Below, one piece after another: positions 1 to 4,969 of a stretch of DNA of 13,915 nt. The notes beneath the pieces are model-generated. The model saw only the letters and a program-made list of their open reading frames with translations. It did not search any database and was not told the origin of the DNA. Source of the DNA: Bacteroidota bacterium (lineage in GTDB: Bacteria; Bacteroidota; Ignavibacteria; Kapaibacteriales; UBA2268); contig JAKIZN010000013.1 in the NCBI GenBank assembly GCA_022708005.1, positions 1 to 13,915 of the forward strand. The letters are read 5' to 3'. The number at the start of each line of letters is the position of its first letter. Position 1 is the stretch's first letter. The position numbers and the translations under genes are program-made.

Positions 1-1266
1 GAGCGAGCTTTGGGCATAGATAATGCAATCGAAGGCTTTCGCGTGAAAATTCGCCCTGTCAATGCTGTGGAAATAACTGGATTAATCGGTAGGCAAAGGC
101 TGTTTTGGGGCAAAAGCGATGGCATCGTCCGCGGTGGCGATATTAATATAGATGTTAATGAAGCACTAAAAGTAGATTTGCCGTTTGGCACGCGAATTGG
201 CGCAAGCGTGGTTAGCAAATTCCAATTCGATGACGATCCGTTTTATGTATTGCCAGAAAATGTGTTGGCTTACTCCACAAGGCTGGGGCTTTCGGGCGAA
301 AGTTTCTTGTTCGATGCGGAGTTTGGCTATAAGTATAATGATCCTAATGCTACAAATAAAAATACGTACAACGATGGCTATGGGTTGGCTCTCTCGGGTT
401 CTTATTTCACAAAAGGCTTTAGCCTTGCGCTATCCGCCCACAAGTTAGACAATATGGATTTTCGCACAGATAGGAGCGCTGCGGGGAACAACTTGATGAT
501 GAGCTATATACCCCCGATTAACAAGCAAAGTCCTTATAAATTGCCTAATATGTATCCTTATGCCACCAAGCTAAATGGCGAAGTGGGGATACAGGCTGAT
601 ATGAATTATAATATCCCAGCCAAATCTTTGCTCGGTGGAAAATATGGCACTGGAATTAATGTGAATTACTCAAGAGTTCAATCGATAGATACAACGCATA
701 TTGATGAATTTAAGTATAAATCAGACTTTTTCGCAATGGGCGATAGGCTTTATTTCCAAGATTTTAATATCAGTATTGCCAAGAAAGTCAGCCGCGATTT
801 CAAAACTAATATTACTTATATGAATTTAACTTATGATAAAGATATATTAGAAAACGAAGGCTCTGCAAAATATGGCAAATTGGCGGGCAATTTTCTTATT
901 GTCGATGGAACTTATAAAATAGATAATCGTAACGCGATTCGCTTGGAATTGCAACATCTTTGGGCAAAGTTGGATTCTACTTTGCATATGCCAGATAATC
1001 AAAATGGAAATTGGTTTATGGCGCTAGCCGAATATTCCTATTCGCCAAAATGGTTCTTAACTATTAGCGATGAATATAATTACGGCAATGATTTTGAAAA
1101 TAGGAGAATCCATTACTACACAGTTGCGATGACGTATATTCAATCATCTACGAGAATCCAATTAAGCTGGGGCAAGCAAAAGCAAGGTATACTTTGCGTT
1201 GGCGGAGTGTGCCGTTTGGTACCAGCTTCCAATGGTTTATATTTGTCATTAACATCATCATTTTAG
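1..1266 (+). CDS. DUF6029-like outer-membrane beta-barrel protein (5' partial)
   Basis: The reading frame is open from the first base and ends in TAG at 1266, so the start lies upstream; the TTG at position 10 is internal, not a credible start. About 421 residues are visible. Alternating polar/aromatic beta-strand patterns run throughout, with many Tyr, Asn and Gly turns, and the chain ends in Leu-Ser-Leu-Thr-Ser-Ser-Phe. A terminal Phe is typical of outer-membrane barrels inserted by BamA. The layout and the C-terminal CVGGVCR-VP motif match my recollection of the DUF6029 family of Bacteroidota, whose function is unknown. The only two cysteines in the visible part are those of this motif (codons at 1195 and 1210). 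The Omp28-like lipoprotein gene starts 9 nt downstream and is probably co-transcribed. The family name is from memory of sequence features; barrel and outer-membrane location are well supported. Confidence 0.72.
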   Translation, partial: ERALGIDNAIEGFRVKIRPVNAVEITGLIGRQRLFWGKSDGIVRGGDINIDVNEALKVDLPFGTRIGASVVSKFQFDDDPFYVLPENVLAYSTRLGLSGESFLFDAEFGYKYNDPNATNKNTYNDGYGLALSGSYFTKGFSLALSAHKLDNMDFRTDRSAAGNNLMMSYIPPINKQSPYKLPNMYPYATKLNGEVGIQADMNYNIPAKSLLGGKYGTGINVNYSRVQSIDTTHIDEFKYKSDFFAMGDRLYFQDFNISIAKKVSRDFKTNITYMNLTYDKDILENEGSAKYGKLAGNFLIVDGTYKIDNRNAIRLELQHLWAKLDSTLHMPDNQNGNWFMALAEYSYSPKWFLTISDEYNYGNDFENRRIHYYTVAMTYIQSSTRIQLSWGKQKQGILCVGGVCRLVPASNGLYLSLTSSF

Positions 1267-1275
1267 GAGATAGCT

Positions 1276-2121
1276 ATGAAAACAATATATTATTTGTTTG
1301 CCGTTTTATTTTTGGCAACTTCCTGCGACCAAATAACCGGCAACTATCTTGAAAATCCGACTATAAACCCAGACGATACTGCAAAAGTCTGGCGAAATAT
1401 TTTGCTTGAAGATTTTACGGGCTATACCTGCGGCAACTGCCCCGCGGCACATGAAGTTGCTAAGCAATTGACCGATACGTATAAAGATAGAGTGATAGTG
1501 GTTGGCATTCATGCAGGAAACTTCGCAGAGCCGAACCCAGCACATTACTACGACTTCCGCACGCCAGAGGGCAATGCTTACGACCAGCTTTTTGGCAATA
1601 GCCAAGCAGGATTGCCCAATGGGCTAATCAATCGTCAAAAATTTAGCGGCTCTTATATAACGCGACACACCAAGTGGGCATCGTTGGTAGCTGCTGCTAT
1701 CGGACAAGAAGCCGATGCGGCTATAACGATGCACGCTAGTTACGATGATGCAACTCGCAAAATTACTGTATCGGGTAACTTGCGTTACGTAAAAAATTCT
1801 TCTGCAAACGACTATCTTTGCGTTGTTATTACAGAGGATAGCATAGTGCAATATCAAAAAGATTATCGTAAAAATCCGCAAGATATACCAGAGTATAATC
1901 ACATGCATGTATTCCGCGGAGCTATTACTCCAACTTGGGGCGATAAAATTTCGGCAACGGCAATCACCGCAAACTCAAAATTTGATATGAATTATACTTA
2001 CGTAATACCAAATGATAAAGATTGGAATCCCGCAAACTTGAATGTAGTAGCGTATGTTTATTCAAAAGATAAAGAATATGAAGTTATTCAAGCGAAAAGC
2101 GTACCGGTATACCGCAAATAA
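1276..2121 (+). CDS. Omp28-related lipoprotein with thioredoxin-like CxxC motif
   Basis: A 281-residue protein. It begins with a lipoprotein-type signal: positive start (MKT), hydrophobic stretch at residues 4-14, then Ala-Thr-Ser-Cys with the lipidated Cys at 17, so a membrane-anchored envelope protein is expected. Residues 41-62 (LLEDFTGYTCGNCPAAHE) carry a thioredoxin-fold active-site-like C52-G-N-C55 at the start of a helix, and GLP-N near residues 112-115 fits the cis-Pro loop of that fold. This arrangement is typical of Omp28/Omp28-related proteins, first named from a Porphyromonas surface protein. The C-terminal half (about 145-281) looks beta-rich. The start is supported by an AGGAG sequence ending about 6 nt before the ATG. 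The gene follows the DUF6029-like gene by 9 nt, so the two probably work in the same envelope process. Oxidoreductase activity is possible from CxxC but unproven. Confidence 0.85.
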   Translation: MKTIYYLFAVLFLATSCDQITGNYLENPTINPDDTAKVWRNILLEDFTGYTCGNCPAAHEVAKQLTDTYKDRVIVVGIHAGNFAEPNPAHYYDFRTPEGNAYDQLFGNSQAGLPNGLINRQKFSGSYITRHTKWASLVAAAIGQEADAAITMHASYDDATRKITVSGNLRYVKNSSANDYLCVVITEDSIVQYQKDYRKNPQDIPEYNHMHVFRGAITPTWGDKISATAITANSKFDMNYTYVIPNDKDWNPANLNVVAYVYSKDKEYEVIQAKSVPVYRK

Positions 2122-2162
2122 ATATAATTTAATATATAATTTCGCTTAAGTTTGTTCGTTAA

Positions 2163-2191
2163 TTGTCGAATAATAGAGTATCGAATATAAG
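2163..2191 (+). promoter_or_regulatory. Candidate sigma70-type promoter for the MCP-like/ODP-like pair
   Basis: In the 101-nt gap before the gene at 2223, TTGTCG (2163-2168) and TATAAG (2186-2191) are separated by exactly 17 nt. Transcription would start near 2198 and leave a leader of about 25 nt. The region is AT-rich, so a chance match is possible. Bacteroidia often use a different promoter consensus, which makes the call tentative. Confidence 0.3.
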
Positions 2192-2222
2192 AAAAGCATT
2201 ATCTAACTAATAGAAAAGTATA

Positions 2223-2999
2223 ATGAGTGCAGTAATTGATAAGTATATAAGCGATATAACGCAAGTTTTCAGTCTCGCGGTAGATGTGCTTAATGGAGCA
2301 AGATCCTTAAAAGGTATAAGTTTAGACTTGAAATTGCTTGCGATTAATGGTATAGTCCAAGCCTCAAAAATAGGCACTAATCAAGGGCAATCCCTTATAA
2401 CGCTTTCGGGCTTCCTATCGGATTTGCCTGTTCAGATTGAGCCAGAGCTTGTAGACCTCGAGCAAACAGCCTCTATTTTCTCTTTGCAGCTAACAGATTG
2501 CTCCACTGCTGTACGGCGATTTTTGAAGTATTCCGAAGCTCTTAGTCAAATGATAAACAGATTGCTGCGAGATAGGCGAAGCACGTATAATGCAAGTGAT
2601 TTCAATTTGCTAGATGTGAGAGTGCTGGCAAGGCTACACTTAGACAATGCTTTCACTGACATTAGCGAAATTGATAGAGAAAATCTCAAAACTTTAGCTC
2701 AAAGAAACATCGAAATTATTGCCCTTGCTAACAACTTGCTTTTCGAGGCTCATAATTTAATGACGAGAACTGCGAAAAAGTTAGATAGCATTAAGCGAAA
2801 TGGATTTATCGCTAACTATATGGGATCGAATATCTTGATTGAGTCTTCGTATCTTTCATCAGACCAAAAGAGTTTTTCTGGATTGGTGGAAAATATCAAG
2901 GACATTGTGAAAGTATTAGATGAGCAGTTGTATGCGATCTCCGATAGTCTCTCCAAAGGCGATAATATGATAACAACTCTTATAAAAGTTAGAAATTAA
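2223..2999 (+). CDS. Soluble helical protein with two degenerate chemoreceptor-tip-like segments
   Basis: A 258-residue, almost wholly helical protein with no signal peptide or membrane segment, so it is predicted cytoplasmic. Residues 38-51 (LLAINGIVQASKIG) follow the tip consensus of methyl-accepting chemotaxis proteins (LLALNAAIEAARAG) and continue with a Gly-rich turn and a helix (to about residue 68) in the position of the GFAVVADEVRKL segment. A second, more diverged copy sits at about residues 200-230, where N203, E207 and the following KSFSGLVENIKDIV line up with the same consensus. Between them are two long helices (about 75-115 and 135-190). Transducer parts such as HAMP, ligand-binding domain and a C-terminal CheR/CheB tether are absent. 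The gene ends 15 nt before the ODP-like gene, a partner type known to be coupled to chemotaxis receptors in spirochaetes. The ATG is preceded only by a weak AGAAAAG. MCP relatedness is my reading from motifs and context; the exact family is not recognised. Confidence 0.6.
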   Translation: MSAVIDKYISDITQVFSLAVDVLNGARSLKGISLDLKLLAINGIVQASKIGTNQGQSLITLSGFLSDLPVQIEPELVDLEQTASIFSLQLTDCSTAVRRFLKYSEALSQMINRLLRDRRSTYNASDFNLLDVRVLARLHLDNAFTDISEIDRENLKTLAQRNIEIIALANNLLFEAHNLMTRTAKKLDSIKRNGFIANYMGSNILIESSYLSSDQKSFSGLVENIKDIVKVLDEQLYAISDSLSKGDNMITTLIKVRN

Positions 3000-3014
3000 T
3001 ATAGAGGAATAAAT

Positions 3015-3812
3015 ATGAAAAGTGAAGTTTTATTTGATGACGGCACACACAAATGGGTGGTCTTGGGGAGAGATCCCGATAAAAAAGAAGAGATAATCGA
3101 TACAAATGAATACTTGATAGTGTCAGAAGAGCAAGCGGTTATATTAGACCCAGGTGGTATCGAGGTGTTTCCGCAAGTTTTGACCGAAGTTACGAGGCAT
3201 GTTTCGACTGATAAAATCCAAGCAATTGTTGCATCGCACCAAGATCCAGACATTGCATCTTCGCTTTCGATGTGGTTGGGATTGTCCCCAAACATTAAAG
3301 TATATTGCCCGTGGGTTTGGACTACCTTTATTGCTCACTTTGGGTTAGGAGTCGATTTAAATCTAACTGGCGTGCCTGACGAGGGGATTGAACTTACCAT
3401 CGGCAGCACTCAAAATAATCTCTATTTGGTGCCGGCACATTATTGCCACTCGTCGGGCAATTTCTCCGTTTATGACCCAAAAGCTGACATACTTTTTTCG
3501 GGTGATATTGGTGTTGGGCTTGTTCCTGCGGATACATCACTTTTCGTCGATGATTTTGATAAGCATATCAAGTATATGGAAAAATTCCATTTGCGTTGGA
3601 TGCCGTCTTCCGCTGCTTTGAAAGCTTGGGTCAAGCGAGTGCGTCTTATTAATCCAAGTATGATATGCCCTCAGCACGGCTCTATCTTCCGCGGCGATGA
3701 CGTTAAACGTTTGCTTGATTGGCTCGATGGACTCGATGTCGGCAAGTGGGATATGGGCTTAGAAGCTACTGATGTTAATAAATCGCAGTGGATGAAATGG
3801 AAAAAGCGGTAG
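3015..3812 (+). CDS. ODP-like diiron protein (flavodiiron/metallo-beta-lactamase fold, no flavodoxin domain)
   Basis: A 265-residue protein matching only the diiron core of flavodiiron proteins (COG0426). Visible metal ligands are H75-x-D77-x-D79 in SHQDPDI, H145 in PAHYCHSSGNF, D164 in LFSGDIG and H221 in CPQHG. These correspond to the H-x-E/D-x-D, H, D, H ligands of FprA-type enzymes. The residue after D79 is Ile where enzymes of the wider superfamily carry His. The flavodoxin domain that supplies electrons for O2/NO reduction is absent, as in oxygen-binding diiron proteins (ODPs), which bind O2 at a diiron site; an ODP of Treponema denticola has been described as an iron/oxygen sensor acting with a chemoreceptor. 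The start is set by AGAGGA at 3003-3008, 6 nt before ATG. It sits 15 nt after the MCP-like gene, supporting a joint sensing role. An electron-transfer-dependent reductase using a separate partner is the alternative. Confidence 0.8.
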   Translation: MKSEVLFDDGTHKWVVLGRDPDKKEEIIDTNEYLIVSEEQAVILDPGGIEVFPQVLTEVTRHVSTDKIQAIVASHQDPDIASSLSMWLGLSPNIKVYCPWVWTTFIAHFGLGVDLNLTGVPDEGIELTIGSTQNNLYLVPAHYCHSSGNFSVYDPKADILFSGDIGVGLVPADTSLFVDDFDKHIKYMEKFHLRWMPSSAALKAWVKRVRLINPSMICPQHGSIFRGDDVKRLLDWLDGLDVGKWDMGLEATDVNKSQWMKWKKR

Positions 3813-3838
3813 TAGTATAAACCCAAATGGATGCATTA

Positions 3839-3916
3839 GGAACTCTAATTGAATGCGTATCTGTAAGGAAATATTTGGCTTTAAGATGTCCTACACCTCG
3901 AAGGTGTAGGACATCT
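3839..3916 (+). repeat. 78-nt dispersed repeat, copy 1
   Basis: This stretch matches 4871-4948 at about 70 of 78 positions with no net gap, in the same orientation. The shared block starts with GGAACTCTAA (AGAACTCTAA in copy 2), runs through TGCGTATCTGTAAGG and ends in a long hairpin, AAGATGTCCTACACCT paired with its complement. Weaker similarity may extend left to AATGG at 3826. No coding capacity. It could be a non-autonomous mobile element (REP/MITE-like) or a repeated structured RNA. Confidence 0.8.
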
Positions 3917-3921
3917 TTTTT
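3883..3921 (+). terminator. Intrinsic terminator of the MCP-like/ODP-like unit, inside repeat copy 1
   Basis: A perfect 16-bp stem (3883-3898 with 3902-3917) with a 3-nt loop CGA overlaps and is followed by a T-run at 3916-3921. It lies about 70 nt after the ODP-like stop codon at 3812. It should end plus-strand transcription before the opposing rpmA gene. On the minus strand the hairpin is followed by TTAAAGCC, with no T-run, so it should act mainly in one direction. Confidence 0.75.
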
Positions 3922-3924
3922 GCT

Positions 3925-3961
3925 CCCCTTCGCCTTTGGAGAAGGGGTTGGGGGTTGAGGG
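3925..3961 (+). repeat. REP-like palindrome with G-rich tail
   Basis: CCCCTTCGCC (3925-3934) and GGAGAAGGGG (3938-3947) form a 10-bp stem with one G-A mismatch around a TTT loop, followed by TTGGGGGTTGAGGG. The core plus a 'GGGGTTGGGGG-TGAGG' tail resembles a palindromic repeat I recall as common in Bacteroidota intergenic regions, often mis-annotated as short proteins rich in Pro/Ser. Only one copy is present here, so repetitiveness is not shown by this window alone. Confidence 0.6.
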
Positions 3962-4064
3962 CAGAGTTTCTATTGAATTATTTGGCATAAATTGAAATTT
4001 AGTTGAAAGGGCTGTCCAATTGAGGGTAGCCCTTTGTTGTTTTGCTGGCGTTTGCCGCACCAAC

Positions 4065-4101
4065 AAAAATAAAAGGTTGCCCACTTATTAAGTGGGCAAC
4101 C
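4065..4101 (-). terminator. Intrinsic terminator of rplU-rpmA
   Basis: On the minus strand a perfect 12-bp stem GGTTGCCCACTT/AAGTGGGCAACC (4090-4101 with 4075-4086) with a 3-nt loop is followed at once by TTTTATTTTT (4074-4065). It lies about 42 nt past the rpmA stop codon. This is the clearest rho-independent terminator in the window. Confidence 0.88.
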
Positions 4102-4143
4102 CAATTGCAAGTGAAGAGTAATTTTTACTCTTGTGAATAAAAA

Positions 4144-4401
4144 TTAGTTGACGGGATAAACAGAAATTTGTTTTCTGTATCTGTCTTTTGGTTCAAATTT
4201 CACTACTCCGTCGATAAGCGAAAAGATAGTATAATCTTTGCCAAGTCCGACGTTATTGCCTGGGTGAAATTTAGTACCACATTGGCGCATAATAATATTT
4301 CCAGCAACTACAGATTGCCCGCCGAAAACTTTAACGCCTCTATATTGCGGATTCGAATCGCGTCCGTTTTTCGATGAACCGCCGCCCTTCTTATGAGCCA
4401 T
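4144..4401 (-). CDS. rpmA: 50S ribosomal protein L27
   Basis: 85 residues, the normal length for bL27. The N-terminus [16 protein letters not shown] is the family signature. This flexible tail reaches toward the peptidyl-transferase centre of the large subunit, and there is no Firmicutes-type cleavable extension before it. The middle GxxVxxGxIIxRQxGTxFHPGxNVGxGKDxTIF block is fully conserved. The start is fixed by GAGAGG 6 nt before ATG. It follows rplU by 37 nt, the usual rplU-rpmA pair, and is followed by a strong terminator. No obg/obgE gene follows, although that is common elsewhere. Confidence 0.98.
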   Translation of the reverse strand: MAHKKGGGSSKNGRDSNPQYRGVKVFGGQSVVAGNIIMRQCGTKFHPGNNVGLGKDYTIFSLIDGVVKFEPKDRYRKQISVYPVN

Positions 4402-4438
4402 TAAAAACCTCTCAATATATTATTTCTAATTACTTTCC

Positions 4439-4744
4439 TTAATTGATGCTTGTTATTTCAATTTTGGTATATTGATGTCTGAAGCCGTTCAACTTGCGAT
4501 GCCCTTTGCGACGCTTCTTGTGAAATACAAGCACAGTCTTGTTCTTGCCATGCTCAAGCACGGTAGCCTTTACGCTGCCTTGCAAGTATGGATTGCCAAT
4601 TTCAATATTGCCGTCGCTATTTTTTAGTAAAATATTCCCAAATTCAACTACTTCGCCTACATTTGCTTTCAAATGTGGAACGTTAAGCTGAGCTTTTTCG
4701 CTTACTTCAAACTGTTGTCCGGCTATTTCTACCAATGCTAACAT
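4439..4744 (-). CDS. rplU: 50S ribosomal protein L21
   Basis: 101 residues, typical of bL21, a large-subunit protein that binds 23S rRNA. The N-terminal LVEIAGQQFEV corresponds to the family's AVIxxGGKQYxV strand, and the C-terminal KRRKGHRKLNGFRHQYTKIEI (positions about 79-98) is the conserved basic rRNA-binding tail (K-x-R-R-x-x-H/K-R-x-x-G-H-R-Q). The start is supported by GAGGA about 7 nt before the ATG at 4744. First gene of a two-gene operon with rpmA; a candidate promoter lies 50-80 nt upstream. Confidence 0.97.
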   Translation of the reverse strand: MLALVEIAGQQFEVSEKAQLNVPHLKANVGEVVEFGNILLKNSDGNIEIGNPYLQGSVKATVLEHGKNKTVLVFHKKRRKGHRKLNGFRHQYTKIEITSIN

Positions 4745-4794
4745 TTTTTATTCCTCAAATGGACTTTTTGTTCATTTAACATATTTGAACTTGC

Positions 4795-4823
4795 AATTTA
4801 AGAATGTTTATTGTTTTTTCCAA
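4795..4823 (-). promoter_or_regulatory. Candidate promoter for rplU-rpmA
   Basis: On the minus strand, TTGGAA (4823-4818) and TAAATT (4800-4795) are 17 nt apart, in the only gap (225 nt) upstream of rplU. The leader would be about 45 nt. The sequence is AT-rich, so the match is only moderately informative. Its position downstream of the smc end and repeat copy 2 suggests rplU-rpmA is transcribed on its own. Confidence 0.28.
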
Positions 4824-4870
4824 AAAAAAATTATAAATTCGACAAATAATTTAGTCCTAATGGCTCAATA

Positions 4871-4948
4871 AGAACTCTAACTGATTGCGTATCTGTAAGG
4901 AAAATTTGGGCTTTAAGATGTCCTACACCTCAAAGGTGCAGGACATCT
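4871..4948 (+). repeat. 78-nt dispersed repeat, copy 2
   Basis: Second copy of the element at 3839-3916, same orientation, about 90% identical. Its hairpin (4915-4930 with 4934-4948) keeps the stem apart from one A-C mismatch, since GGTGTAGG became GGTGCAGG, and it has no following T-run on either strand. It starts 21 nt past the smc stop codon and could act as a 3'-end structure for smc on the minus strand, but is not a classic terminator there. Confidence 0.8.
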
Positions 4949-4969
4949 GGAGAACACGGTTGCTCTATA

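Larger units (their letters stand above)
3813..4143. other. Convergent intergenic region with stacked hairpins, no gene
   Basis: This 331-nt gap lies between the plus-strand ODP-like gene and the minus-strand rpmA. It holds, left to right: a 78-nt dispersed repeat ending in a terminator-type hairpin; a REP-like CCCCTTC/GAAGGGG palindrome directly behind the T-run; an AAAGGGCT/AGCCCTTT hairpin (4006-4013 with 4028-4035, 14-nt loop); the rpmA-side terminator (4065-4101); and a short AT-rich hairpin AAGAGTAA/TTACTCTT (4114-4121 with 4125-4132). A 67-codon open frame on the minus strand at 3881-4084 is only the translation of these palindromes. Confidence 0.75.

Noticed and set aside
3881..4084. 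67-codon minus-strand open frame with Pro/Ser-rich text (LPSTPNPFSKGEGEQ)
   Set aside because: It is the translation of the REP-like palindrome and neighbouring hairpins; no ribosome site, and its length is set by repeats.
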